The notes under the pieces are model-generated. The model was not told the origin of the DNA and searched no databases. It saw only the letters and a program-made list of their open reading frames with translations. The position numbers and the translations under genes were made by a program. A stretch of DNA of 64,000 nucleotides from JAXHUH01 sp034211175 (lineage in GTDB: Bacteria > Actinomycetota > Acidimicrobiia > Acidimicrobiales > CAIXPF01), in NCBI GenBank assembly GCA_034211175.1, contig JAXHUH010000218.1, forward strand, positions 1-64,000, written 5' to 3'. Each line of letters opens with the position of its first letter. The stretch's first letter is position 1. Positions 17,118 through 25,718 of the stretch are shown in pieces.

Positions 17118-18905
17118 GTGCCGACCGGCGGGCCGACCGGGCCCGAGCTCTACCGGTGGCAGCTCGACGCGCTGACCTCGTGGGTGCGGTGCGGCCGTCG
17201 TGGCGTCATCGAGGCGGTCACCGGCTCCGGTAAGACCGACGTGGCGCTCGCCGCGATCGTCGACGCGCGTCGTCGCGGCCGGTTCGTGCTCGTCCTCGTC
17301 CCCACCCGGATCCTGATGGACCAGTGGTACGGCCGCCTCGTCGCCGCGTTACCCGATGCCCGCATCGGCCGGCTCGGCGACTCCGGCCGCGACCAGCCGG
17401 CGTCGTGCGACGTCCTCGTCGCCACCCGCCACTCGGCGGCCTCCCACCGCCCCGCGCCGCCGGGTGAGGGGCCCGGGCTCCTGGTCGCGGACGAGTGCCA
17501 CGGCCTCGGCGGCGGTGTCCTGCGCCGTGCGCTCCTCACCTCCTACGGCGAGCGGCTCGGCCTCACCGCCACGCTGGAGCGGTCGGACGACGCCGTCACC
17601 GACCTCCTGCTCCCCTACTTCGGCGGGATCTGCCATCGCTACGGGTTCGAGGAGGCCATCGCCGACGGCGTGTGCGCCCGCCCGCGGGTGGCGTTCGTCG
17701 GCGTCCGGCTGGCCGAGGAGGAGCGCAAGGAGTACGTGGCGACCGAACAGCGCCTCGTCGACGCCCGCCATCACCTGCGCGGCGTTCCCGGCATGCCGTT
17801 GACACCGTTCGGCGACTTCATCGCCGCCGTGTCCCACCTGGCGGAGCACGACGGCGGCGCCGACGGGCGCGCGGCCCGCGACTACCTCGACGTCTTCTCG
17901 GCACGCCGCCAGATCGTGGCCCAGAGCAGCGCCAAGTACGAGCTTTTAGGCCAGCTGGCTCCGGCGATCCGCGACGCCGAGGGCGCCCTGCTGTTCACCG
18001 AGACCGTCCGGGGCGCCAACCACGCGGTCAACCGGCTCGACCCGTTCGTCGACATCGAGCCGATCACCGGCTCGACCGCGCGTCGTGAGCGCAAGGAGAT
18101 CCTCGGCGACCTGCGCGGTCGGCGGCTCGATGCGATCGCCGCGCCGCGGGTGCTGGACGAGGGCATCGACGTCCCCGACGCCGACCTCGGCGTCGTGATC
18201 AGCGCGAGTCGCACCCGGCGCCAGATGATCCAGCGGATGGGCCGCATCCTGCGCCGCAAGGGACCGGGGGGCCGGGCACGGTTCGTCATCATGTTCGCCC
18301 TCGACACGCTGGAGGACCCCGCCCACCGCGTCGATCGCGACGGCTTCGTGGAGGAGATCGAGCGCATCTCCGAGGCGTCGGGCACGTTCGACGCCGGCCG
18401 CTTCGAGGAGCTCGACGCCTTCCTGGCCCCCGCAGGGCCCGAGGTGGTCCCCGAACCCGAGCGGCTGGGTCATCTCGAGGCGGTGCTGACCGACGTCCGC
18501 ACCCGTCTCCGCGGGCGATCGGGTGGCCCGGCGGAGCCCTCCGACGCCAAGGTCGTCCGGGCCCTCGCCGACGAGGTCGGGGTCGAGACGGCCTACGCCC
18601 ACCTGCGCTTCGCCCGACACGGTGACCCGGCCCTGGGCGCCGTGGCCGAGCAGGAGCTGGCGGACCGTCTCCCCGAGCCCGGCCCGGACGCGGCGCCGTA
18701 CGTCGAGATCGAGCTGGCGGTGCTCCCCGAGATCTCCGCGCCGAAGGCCCGGCCGAAACGCCTCTCCACCGGCGAGTCACCGCTGGCCATCCGGGCCGTG
18801 GCCGACGGCTTCCGGCTCACCTGCACCGGCTGCGGCCGCTCGTCGCAACCGGTGCGGTTCCGGTGGCAGGTCCACGAGCAGACGGTGGCGTGCTGCTGCG
18901 AGTGA
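17118..18905 (+). CDS. XPB/RadD-like superfamily 2 helicase
   Basis: The 595-residue protein has an SF2 DEAH-like core: a Q-motif-like YRWQLDALTSW, Walker A AVTGSGKTDVAL, DECH in LLVADECHGLGG, motif III GLTATLERSDD, and motif VI QRMGRILRRKG. This architecture matches the SSL2/XPB or RadD group of DNA repair helicases. The C-terminus has a small cysteine cluster (LTCTGCGRSS and CCCE) that may bind zinc. GTG 17118 is the only fitting start. A TAACCT box and a 7-codon open frame (17092-17115, MEDRTPR) lie just upstream, so translation could be coupled to a leader. Confidence 0.87.
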   Translation: MPTGGPTGPELYRWQLDALTSWVRCGRRGVIEAVTGSGKTDVALAAIVDARRRGRFVLVLVPTRILMDQWYGRLVAALPDARIGRLGDSGRDQPASCDVLVATRHSAASHRPAPPGEGPGLLVADECHGLGGGVLRRALLTSYGERLGLTATLERSDDAVTDLLLPYFGGICHRYGFEEAIADGVCARPRVAFVGVRLAEEERKEYVATEQRLVDARHHLRGVPGMPLTPFGDFIAAVSHLAEHDGGADGRAARDYLDVFSARRQIVAQSSAKYELLGQLAPAIRDAEGALLFTETVRGANHAVNRLDPFVDIEPITGSTARRERKEILGDLRGRRLDAIAAPRVLDEGIDVPDADLGVVISASRTRRQMIQRMGRILRRKGPGGRARFVIMFALDTLEDPAHRVDRDGFVEEIERISEASGTFDAGRFEELDAFLAPAGPEVVPEPERLGHLEAVLTDVRTRLRGRSGGPAEPSDAKVVRALADEVGVETAYAHLRFARHGDPALGAVAEQELADRLPEPGPDAAPYVEIELAVLPEISAPKARPKRLSTGESPLAIRAVADGFRLTCTGCGRSSQPVRFRWQVHEQTVACCCE

Positions 18906-18992
18906 CGGGGGACCGTCGGTCGCCGCGCAGGTCGGTTCGGCGGGGCCCGGAGCCCGGGGAAGGTCGGCGCGACCCGATCCGGTCGCGGCTGG

Positions 18993-19151
18993 TCAGGTGT
19001 TCAGGTCGGTGAACGGGCTGTCGGGGTTGCGGGCCTCGGCGTCGGTCTTCAGCAGCGTGCCGAGGACCGCGCTGGCGGCCAGCCCCGACCAGATGACGGC
19101 CAGGGGGATGGCGACGACGAGGACGACGGCGATGATGACGGCTCCGACCAC
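18993..19151 (-). CDS. 52-residue single-pass membrane protein
   Basis: The predicted peptide has one N-terminal hydrophobic helix (VGAVIIAVVLVVAIPLAVIW) and a polar tail ending in RNPDSPFTDLNT. I do not recognise the family. Support for a real gene is the leaderless pattern: TACGCT lies six bases before the GTG start at 19151. A second small membrane gene with the same layout follows upstream on the same strand. Confidence 0.6.
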   Translation of the reverse strand: MVGAVIIAVVLVVAIPLAVIWSGLAASAVLGTLLKTDAEARNPDSPFTDLNT

Positions 19152-19205
19152 GCCCCGAGCGTAGAGCGGCGGGCAGGTCCGGCCAAAGCGGGACCACCCC
19201 TCGTC

Positions 19206-19295
19206 TCAGCGCCGCATGATCCCCACGAGCACGACGACGACGGCGACCAGCGTCGCGATCGCGAGGATCGCCAGGATGAGGGCGAAGACGGTCAT
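19206..19295 (-). CDS. 29-residue single-pass membrane peptide
   Basis: The peptide MTVFALILAILAIATLVAVV, then VVLVGIMRR, is one hydrophobic helix with a basic end. TAGGGT lies exactly six bases before the ATG on the minus strand, again the leaderless spacing. Both this and the neighbouring 52-residue protein lie between a helicase and an oxidoreductase gene and have no clear link to either. Confidence 0.55.
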   Translation of the reverse strand: MTVFALILAILAIATLVAVVVVLVGIMRR

Positions 19296-19385
19296 GGCCG
19301 AACCCTAACCCCGGTGGTTCCCGCCCGGCCCGGCGCAACGGCCGCTCCGCACCGGTCCATCAGTCGCCCCGGCCGCCGCCGGCCA

Positions 19386-21023
19386 TCAGCTCCCGGGCCC
19401 GACGAGCCCGACGAGGGCGGCGACGCCGGCCGGCAGCTCGGGCGGGAAGCCGAGCCCGGCCCACGCGGCGGCCGCGGTGGCGGCGAAGACCGCGTCCGAC
19501 CCGTTCACGGCCTCGCCGTCGTCGGGCTCGATGCGCACGCGCACGAGGGGCATCTCCGCAGGACGGAGGATGCCGAACGAGCGGATCGTGAGATCGGCGA
19601 CGCCGCCGTCGGGGTCGACCGCGATGGCCTCCGAGCACACCCAGCCGAGCGCCATGTGCACCGCGCCGATGCAGTACGAGCGCAGCACCACCTCGTCGAG
19701 CGGCTCACCGCAGCGCAGCGCGACGTCGACACCGTCGGGGCCGAGGCGCACCTCGGCTCGGGCACCCTCGGGCGAGGTCACCGGCGCGGCCGCGCCGGTG
19801 AGCGCCGCCCGCACCAACGCCGCCTCGGCCCATCCCGCGGCCCGCACGTCGGTGCCGGTGGGCGGGCCGACCACGTCGACCTCCTCGACCGTCACCTCCG
19901 GTGACGTGGCCCCATCGGCGACGTCGAGCTCGGCGAGGTGGGCCCGCAGCAGCTCGGCGTAGCCCGGGGTCCGGGCGACCCGGACCGCCACCCGCCCGGC
20001 CGGGTCGACGCCGACGGCGATCGGCGGCCGCTTGGCGCCGAGGCGGACCGTGTCCTCGCGCCCGAGCAGCACCCGCACGGGCCGGCCGTGGAGGTCGGCG
20101 AGCTCGCGAGCCGCGGCGACGACGATCGAGTCGCGCTTCGCCCCGAACGCGCCGCCGTTGCCGAGCGGGGTCGCGGGCTCGCCACCGGGCGAGCACCACG
20201 ACGCGTCGGTCTCGAGGTACGCGGGCTCGGTCCAGCTCGTGCGCAACGTTCGCGCCCAGTTGCCCGCCGGCACCTCGATCGGCGGTGCGTGGTCGAGCGT
20301 GGTGCGCCGGCCCTGCACCTTGCCGGCCCGCACGCGGGCCTCGGTCAGGCTCTCCCCGACGGCCCACCCGCCGGCGCCGTCGGGTACCGCGACGAGGGCG
20401 TCGGCCGGGGCCGTGTCGTCGGCGAAGCCGCCGTCGCCGAGCGCGACACCGGGCCCGACCTCCTGGGGCGAGCGGCCCTCGATGGTCGCTCGGCGGGCCG
20501 CGGCCGCCGGGTCGCGGGGCCGCTCGGCGGACGGGTCGACACCGGCGGCGACCGCGGCCGCCGCCTCACGGATCGTCTGCCAGCCGGTGCAGCGACACAG
20601 GTGGGCGGCGAGCGCACGATCCACCGCGGTCCGCTCGGCCAGCGCCGCCGGGTCGCGGGCCTCGAGCCCCGCGAGGCGCACGACGATGCCGGGGGTGCAG
20701 AACCCGCACTGGCTCGCGCCCGACGCGGTGAACGCGTCCGCCCAGCGCCCGGTGGTCTCCTCGTCGAGCCCCTCGAGCGTGGTCACCTCGCGGCCACGCA
20801 CCCGCCGCACCGGCGTGACGCACGCGACGCGGGGCTGGCCGTCGACGAGCACGGTGCAGCAGCCGCACTGGCCCTGGGGGCTGCACCCGTCCTTCGCGCC
20901 GGTGAGGCCGAGCTCCTCCCGGAGCGCGGCGAGCAGCGACACGTCGCCACGCACGGCGACCTGGCGCCCGTTGACGGTCAACTCGACGGGCGGGGTTCCG
21001 GAGGCGGGACGGGCTCCGGTCAT
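19386..21023 (-). CDS. Xanthine-dehydrogenase-like fusion: 2x[2Fe-2S] domain plus shortened molybdopterin domain
   Basis: The first 165 residues form the two-cluster iron-sulfur unit of molybdenum hydroxylases. Cys47, Cys53, Cys55/56 and Cys68 are in the plant-ferredoxin-type site (KDGCSPQGQCGCCTVLVDG), then ASQCGFCTPG and HLCRCTGWQ bind the second cluster. The remaining 380 residues contain GNGGAFGAKRDS, the molybdopterin-binding glycine motif. A typical large subunit has about 750 residues, so the domain that normally precedes this part is missing or collapsed to some 100 residues. No FAD subunit or XdhC chaperone lies nearby. It may be a specialised short hydroxylase or a decayed enzyme; the reading frame is intact. 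Confidence 0.7.
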   Translation of the reverse strand: MTGARPASGTPPVELTVNGRQVAVRGDVSLLAALREELGLTGAKDGCSPQGQCGCCTVLVDGQPRVACVTPVRRVRGREVTTLEGLDEETTGRWADAFTASGASQCGFCTPGIVVRLAGLEARDPAALAERTAVDRALAAHLCRCTGWQTIREAAAAVAAGVDPSAERPRDPAAAARRATIEGRSPQEVGPGVALGDGGFADDTAPADALVAVPDGAGGWAVGESLTEARVRAGKVQGRRTTLDHAPPIEVPAGNWARTLRTSWTEPAYLETDASWCSPGGEPATPLGNGGAFGAKRDSIVVAAARELADLHGRPVRVLLGREDTVRLGAKRPPIAVGVDPAGRVAVRVARTPGYAELLRAHLAELDVADGATSPEVTVEEVDVVGPPTGTDVRAAGWAEAALVRAALTGAAAPVTSPEGARAEVRLGPDGVDVALRCGEPLDEVVLRSYCIGAVHMALGWVCSEAIAVDPDGGVADLTIRSFGILRPAEMPLVRVRIEPDDGEAVNGSDAVFAATAAAAWAGLGFPPELPAGVAALVGLVGPGS

Positions 21024-21073
21024 GAACGTCGGGCGCGCGAGAAAGTCACGGCGCAGAGGTTAGGTTGCGCCTC

Positions 21074-21979
21074 ATGCCCCCCACGATGCACGGCTCGTTG
21101 TCGCGCCGCCGCTTCCTCGGTCTCGCCGGAGCGGCCTCGGGTGCGATCGCGCTCGGAGCATGCGGGTCGGGCGCGTCGGGTTCGAGCGAGTTCGACGACG
21201 TCGGCTCGATGATCGGCATGTTCCCGCCGGACGGCACGACGCTGCGCACCGGGATCCCCCAGCGCACGCCGTTCCTCCTCAGCGATGCCCAGGGCGCCTT
21301 CATGCGGACGGTCCCGGAGACGCTCGAGATCACCGTGACCCACCTCGACGAGGCAACCGGCTTCACGGTCGAGGCGGTCGCCCACGGCGACGGCATCCCC
21401 ATCCCCTACTACCCGGTGACGTTCACGCCGGAGCGGGCGGGGAACTACCGGGCCGTCGCCCGCGTCGGCGGACGCGAGCTCGAGCACAACTTCATGATCT
21501 CGGACCCGCAGAACGTGGCGCTGGTCCAGCCCGGCGAGGCCGCGATCCCGGTCGAGACGCCGACGATCGACGACCACCGCGGCGTCGACCCGATCTGCAC
21601 CCGCGACGAGCAGTGCCCGTTCCACGAGGTCACGCTCGCCGAGGCGTTGACGCTCGGCAAGCCCACCGTGCTCCTCATCGCCACGCCCGGGTACTGCCAG
21701 ACGACGGCGTGCGCACCGGCGACCGACCTGCTCGTCGACCAGCTCGCCGGGCGGAACGACCTGGCGGTCGTGCACGCCGAGGTCTACGTCGATCCGGAGG
21801 GCGCCGACGGTGTCGGGTTCGGCGAGGCGACCGAGGTGCTGTCGAAGTACCGGATGGACTTCGAGCCGAGCCTCTACACGTTCGACGCGTCGGGCATCAC
21901 CCGCGCCCGTCTCGACTACGTGATGGACGGTGCGGAGATGCGCGAGGCGATCGAGCTCGCGATCGCCGGGACGGGCTGA
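21074..21979 (+). CDS. Tat-exported lipoprotein with thioredoxin-like fold
   Basis: The 301-residue precursor begins with a twin-arginine signal (SRRRFLGLAGAASG) ending in an LGAC lipobox, so it should be folded in the cytoplasm, exported by Tat and lipid-anchored outside. Residues 30-160 look like a beta-sandwich domain. The C-terminal half resembles a thioredoxin-like fold with TPGYCQTTACAP, a CxxxxC pair that could be redox-active or bind metal, as in SCO-type proteins. The ATG at 21074 has TAGGTT seven bases upstream, so it is preferred over TTG 21065. Confidence 0.78.
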   Translation: MPPTMHGSLSRRRFLGLAGAASGAIALGACGSGASGSSEFDDVGSMIGMFPPDGTTLRTGIPQRTPFLLSDAQGAFMRTVPETLEITVTHLDEATGFTVEAVAHGDGIPIPYYPVTFTPERAGNYRAVARVGGRELEHNFMISDPQNVALVQPGEAAIPVETPTIDDHRGVDPICTRDEQCPFHEVTLAEALTLGKPTVLLIATPGYCQTTACAPATDLLVDQLAGRNDLAVVHAEVYVDPEGADGVGFGEATEVLSKYRMDFEPSLYTFDASGITRARLDYVMDGAEMREAIELAIAGTG

Positions 21980-22069
21980 GGCCGCGCCCGGCGCGGGCCG
22001 CGGCGCCGGGATTGGCATCGACGGTCGGCCACGACGGGCGAACACGTCGGCCATCCGGGCGCGAAGGAA

Positions 22070-22094
22070 CCCCGGCCGACGTGGTCGACCGGGG
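22070..22094. terminator. Bidirectional terminator hairpin
   Basis: CCCCGG-c-CGAC / GTCG-a-CCGGGG around a GTG loop gives a 10-bp stem with one mismatch. It lies in the 140-base gap between the convergent lipoprotein and erpA-like genes. Confidence 0.6.
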
Positions 22095-22119
22095 AACCAG
22101 GCGGCAGATCAGCTGTTGG

Positions 22120-22437
22120 TCAGCTGAAGGACTGGCCGCAGCCGCAGGTGCGCTGGGCGTTGGGGTTCGTGATCTGGAACCCCGCCTGCAGGCCGTCGGT
22201 GTAGTCGAGCGTCGCGCCCGTGAGCAGCTGGGCGCTGGACGGGTCGACGATCACCCAAACCGGGCCGTACTCCTGCGCCACGTCGTCGGCGGCAACCTCG
22301 GTGTCGAAGAACATCTCATAGGAGAAGCCGGAACAACCACCGGGGCGGACGGCGACCCGCAGCGCGAGCGCCTCGTCGCCCTCGGCGGCGATGAGCTCCT
22401 TGACCTTGGATGCGGCGTTGTCGGTGAGCGTGATCAC
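22120..22437 (-). CDS. A-type iron-sulfur carrier, ErpA/IscA/HesB family
   Basis: The 105-residue protein carries or delivers [2Fe-2S] or [4Fe-4S] clusters to apo-proteins. The three ligand cysteines are present: Cys35 in RPGGCSGFSY and Cys98/Cys100 in TCGCGQSFS. The GTG start has GAGGAGG 10 bases upstream. It is the first of three genes around here linked to Fe-S metabolism, with a SufR-like regulator and an Mrp ATPase to its right. It faces the lipoprotein gene across a terminator. Confidence 0.93.
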   Translation of the reverse strand: MITLTDNAASKVKELIAAEGDEALALRVAVRPGGCSGFSYEMFFDTEVAADDVAQEYGPVWVIVDPSSAQLLTGATLDYTDGLQAGFQITNPNAQRTCGCGQSFS

Positions 22438-22609
22438 GCTTCGTGTGCCTCCTCGAGCTCACGGCCGTCCCGGGGTACGACCGTCTCCTTGGTGAACGTA
22501 GCGAATCCGCCGACCATTCCCGATGGCCGGCGATGAATCCCGTTCCGTGCCGCACCGCTGGCGAGCGGCCGGCCCGGGAGGGTCGATCCGTCGGTTGGCG
22601 GCGCCGGGC

Positions 22610-23467
22610 TCATGCGTCACCGACCGCCGAGGTCGCCGCCGGTGGTCGGTCGAGCCGGACGTCGACCTGGCACGGGTCCCGGTCGACCAGGTTGCGGAAC
22701 GCGGTCGTCCTGCCGCCGCCGACCCGGTCGACGAAGCCCTCGACCAGCCCCCGGTGCAGGCCGCACACGAGGTCGGGGTTGGCCACCGCCAGCTCGCGGA
22801 ACGGGCAGTGCGTGAACGCGATCGTGGCGCCGGACGGCTGCGGTGCCACGGCCGGGTCGAACCCCCAGTCCGCCAGCCGGCCGACGAGGGCATCGAGGCA
22901 CGGCACGCCGACGGAGCGCCCGCCCTCGGCCTCGCCCTGCTCGCGCCCGGCCTCGCCCGCCTCCTCCGGCCCGAGCCCGGCGTCGGACGCCATGCGGAAC
23001 AACATCCGCGACAGCATCGGGAACACCGCGGGCTCCAGCCCGAGCGAGGGGGAGTCGGTGGCGACCGTGTACCGGTTCTGCGGTCGTCCGGGGCCGCCCC
23101 GGGCGTCGGCGTGGACGTCGAGCAGGCCGGCCTCGCGCATCCGCTCCAGGTGGGGACGGACCGTGTTCACGTGCAGCCCGAGGAACTCCGCGACCTCGGC
23201 CGTCGCCAGCGGGCGCGGCGAGCGGGCGAGCTCGAGGTAGATCGCGTACCGGGTGTTGTCCCCGAGCGCCTTGAACACGGCGAGGCGGGTGGCGTCGTCG
23301 CTACCGGGGCCCGATGAACCGTCGTCGGTCAGGGTGGTGTCGCCGTGGGCGTCGACGTCCGCGTCGGCATCCCCTCGAGCGTCCACGTCGGCATCGACCT
23401 CGGTGCGCGGCCCTGGACCCGTCGGTCCGGGCGGTCGGCCATCATCGGCGGAGTCCGTCCCGGTCAC
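22610..23467 (-). CDS. SufR-like ArsR-type regulator with candidate Fe-S ligands
   Basis: The 285-residue protein has an Asp/Ala-rich N-terminus of about 55 residues, then an ArsR/MarR-like winged helix (LAVFKALGDNTRYAIYLELA, VAEFLGLHVNTVRPHLERM). Its C-terminal sensor domain has three well-placed cysteines (FTHCPFREL, PDLVCGLHRG, DPCQV), the pattern of SufR-type repressors that bind a cluster to sense Fe-S status. The GTG start is leaderless: TAATCT lies six bases before it. The gene is divergent from mrp across only 39 bases, so it probably represses both. The long acidic N-terminus is unusual and could be an artefact of a more upstream start. Confidence 0.82.
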   Translation of the reverse strand: MTGTDSADDGRPPGPTGPGPRTEVDADVDARGDADADVDAHGDTTLTDDGSSGPGSDDATRLAVFKALGDNTRYAIYLELARSPRPLATAEVAEFLGLHVNTVRPHLERMREAGLLDVHADARGGPGRPQNRYTVATDSPSLGLEPAVFPMLSRMLFRMASDAGLGPEEAGEAGREQGEAEGGRSVGVPCLDALVGRLADWGFDPAVAPQPSGATIAFTHCPFRELAVANPDLVCGLHRGLVEGFVDRVGGGRTTAFRNLVDRDPCQVDVRLDRPPAATSAVGDA

Positions 23468-23473
23468 TGGAAT

Positions 23474-23500
23474 AGATTACACGGGCGGGGCCGTTAAAAT
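23474..23500. promoter_or_regulatory. Back-to-back leaderless promoters of the SufR-like gene and mrp
   Basis: TAATCT on the minus strand (23474-23479) and TAAAAT on the plus strand (23495-23500) each lie exactly six bases before their GTG start codon. The two boxes are 15 bases apart, so one bound repressor could cover both promoters. Confidence 0.6.
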
Positions 23501-23506
23501 CATGTC

Positions 23507-24718
23507 GTGAGCACCTCCGCCGCCCTCCCGTCCCCCGAGGACATCATCGGCGTCCTCCGTGGGGTGATCGATCCCGAGCTCGGGAGCGACATCGTCTCCC
23601 TGGGCATGGCCAAGCGCGCCGACATCGACGACGACGGCGAGGTCGTCGTCACCATCGCGCTGACCACGGCCGGGTGCCCGCTGCGCGCCCAGATCCAGAA
23701 GGACGTGCGAAGTCGGGTCGGCTCGATGCCCGGGGTCACCAAGGTCCGCCTCGACTGGACCGAGATGACCCAGGAGGAGAAGTCCGCGGCGATGGCCCAC
23801 GCCCGGTGGAACGTCGCCCAGGACGCGCCCGACACCGAGATCCCGCCGACGACGAAGGTGATCTGCATCGCGTCCGGCAAGGGCGGCGTCGGCAAGTCGT
23901 CGGTGACCGTGAACCTGGCCGCGGCGCTCGCCGCCCGAGGGCTCACCGTCGGTGTGCTCGACGCCGACATCTGGGGGTTCTCGGTGCCGCGCATGCTCGG
24001 CGTCGACGGGCGCCTCCAGGGCGCGGGCGACGCCAAGAAGATCGTGCCCCACACCAAGCCGTGCGGTGACGGCCAGCTCAAGATCGTCTCCATGGGGTTC
24101 CTGGTCGACGACGAGCAGGACGCCCTCATGTGGCGCGGCCTGATGCTCAACCGCGCCGTCCAGCACTTCCTCGAGGACGTCCGCTGGGGCGACATGGACT
24201 ACCTCCTCATCGACATGCCGCCGGGCACCGGCGACGTGCAGATGGGCCTCGCCCGGATGTTGCCCCGGGCCGAGATGATCGTCGTGACCACTCCCGCGGT
24301 CGGCGCCCAGAAGGTGGCGACGCGGGCGGCGACGATGGCCCGCAAGAGCTACCTGCGCATCGCCGGCGTGATCGAGAACATGAGCGTGTTCGTCGCCCCC
24401 GACGGCACCCGCCACGAGGTGTTCGGCGCCGGCGGCGGCGAGGCGCTGTCGTCGGCGATCGGTGCGCCCCTCCTCGGTTCGGTGCCGATCGAGTCGTCGG
24501 TCGCCCACGGCGGCGACACCGGCTCACCGATCGCCCTCGGCGAGGGCCCGGCCGCGGACGCGTTCCGGGCGATCGCGGAGCGGATCGTGTCCGAGGCGGT
24601 CCCGCCGGTCGACATGGCCGGCTGCAGCGCCCGGATGCTCGACACCGCGATGGCCGCGCTCGACGCCCTGGACGACCTCGACAAGGTCGACACCGAGGCC
24701 GCCGCCAGCTCCGACTGA
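23507..24718 (+). CDS. Mrp/NBP35-family iron-sulfur carrier ATPase
   Basis: The 403-residue protein has an N-terminal MIP18-like (DUF59) domain (residues 1-80, GVIDPELGSDIVSLGM). A P-loop ATPase follows, with SGKGGVGKSSVTVN, DADIWGFSVPRMLG and LLIDMPPGTGD. Mrp/ApbC proteins bind and transfer [4Fe-4S] clusters. A notable gap is the family's CxxC pair: at the usual place after ENMS the sequence reads VFVAPDGTRHEVFG with no cysteine. Cys58 and Cys184 lie elsewhere. The GTG start is leaderless, and the gene shares its promoter region with the SufR-like regulator. Confidence 0.9.
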   Translation: MSTSAALPSPEDIIGVLRGVIDPELGSDIVSLGMAKRADIDDDGEVVVTIALTTAGCPLRAQIQKDVRSRVGSMPGVTKVRLDWTEMTQEEKSAAMAHARWNVAQDAPDTEIPPTTKVICIASGKGGVGKSSVTVNLAAALAARGLTVGVLDADIWGFSVPRMLGVDGRLQGAGDAKKIVPHTKPCGDGQLKIVSMGFLVDDEQDALMWRGLMLNRAVQHFLEDVRWGDMDYLLIDMPPGTGDVQMGLARMLPRAEMIVVTTPAVGAQKVATRAATMARKSYLRIAGVIENMSVFVAPDGTRHEVFGAGGGEALSSAIGAPLLGSVPIESSVAHGGDTGSPIALGEGPAADAFRAIAERIVSEAVPPVDMAGCSARMLDTAMAALDALDDLDKVDTEAAASSD

Positions 24719-24792
24719 TCGATCGCGGCGCCGCCGCCCGCACCCTGGGCGAACACGCCACCCGGATCGTTCGTCCGGTCGGGGCGGGGCGC

Positions 24793-25668
24793 TCAGCCGG
24801 GTGGTGACGGCGCCGGACCGGCACGGCCGATCGCGCTCGTCAGCGCCGCCCCGATCCGCTCGGGCGCCTCCAGGTGGAGCGCGTGCCCGGCGCCGGCGAC
24901 GACGTCGAGGGCCGCGCCCGGGATCCGCTCGGCGAGCAGCCGGGTGTTGCCGAGCGGCATCGTCCGGTCGAGCTCACCGCCGACGACGACGGTCGGCACC
25001 GACAGCTCGCCCAGACGGTCGGTGACGTCATGGGACACGAACTGGGCGATCTGGCTGTCGGCGAGGCCGGGAGCGGTCGGCGTCGCGGCCGATCGGCGGA
25101 CGACCTCCCAGAAGAGCGCCGGCTCGATCGCCGGGAACGTCGGCCCGAACGATGCCGCGACCTCGATGGCCTCGGAGCGGAGACGCTCGTCGGCCGCCGG
25201 TGCACCCGGCGGCGGGTCGGGCGGTGGCGGAGGATCGGGGAGGTCGTGGTCGGCGAACGACGAGAGACCGGCGAACGTCGCCACCAGCACCAGGGCCGAC
25301 ACGTGGCCCGGTTCGGCGAGCGCCAGCTGCAGCGCGGCGGCTCCGCCGAGCGAGATGCCGACGACGGCGAACCGCTCGCCCAGGGCCCGGCGGCCGACCG
25401 CCAGCGCGTCGCGGGCGTACGCCTCCGCCGAGGTGACCGCAGGGACCGCCACCGAGGCGCCGACACCGGCCTGGTCGAACGTGGCCACGCGCCGGTCGGC
25501 CAGCGCCTCACCCCGGGGCATCAGCAGGTCGGGGCGCTCGGCGGCGAACGCCGGGTGGAGGCGGCCCCAGCTCCACATCGCCCCACCCCCACCGCAGATC
25601 AACAGCACGGGCCGCCCGTCGGCCGGGCCGGCGACCGCGTAGGTCAACTCGCCACGATCGACCGGCAC
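24793..25668 (-). CDS. Alpha/beta-fold hydrolase
   Basis: The 291-residue protein has the alpha/beta hydrolase pattern: an oxyanion region LLICGGGGAMW, nucleophile elbow GISLGG (Ser), a lid rich in Pro/Asp, an acid in VVVGGELDRTMP and catalytic His in GAGHALHLEAPE. The substrate cannot be told. The start is uncertain: GTG 25668 and TTG 25677 are both possible and neither has a clear ribosome site or -10 box. It converges with mrp. Confidence 0.82.
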   Translation of the reverse strand: MPVDRGELTYAVAGPADGRPVLLICGGGGAMWSWGRLHPAFAAERPDLLMPRGEALADRRVATFDQAGVGASVAVPAVTSAEAYARDALAVGRRALGERFAVVGISLGGAAALQLALAEPGHVSALVLVATFAGLSSFADHDLPDPPPPPDPPPGAPAADERLRSEAIEVAASFGPTFPAIEPALFWEVVRRSAATPTAPGLADSQIAQFVSHDVTDRLGELSVPTVVVGGELDRTMPLGNTRLLAERIPGAALDVVAGAGHALHLEAPERIGAALTSAIGRAGPAPSPPG

Positions 25669-25718
25669 CGTGGGCAACGAACGACGCCCCGGTCAGCGGC
25701 GGGTCGACACCGCGATGC

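Noticed and set aside
19386..21023. Selenocysteine codon in the molybdenum-hydroxylase-like gene
   Set aside because: The frame has no in-frame TGA; known selenium in such enzymes is a labile cofactor, not Sec.
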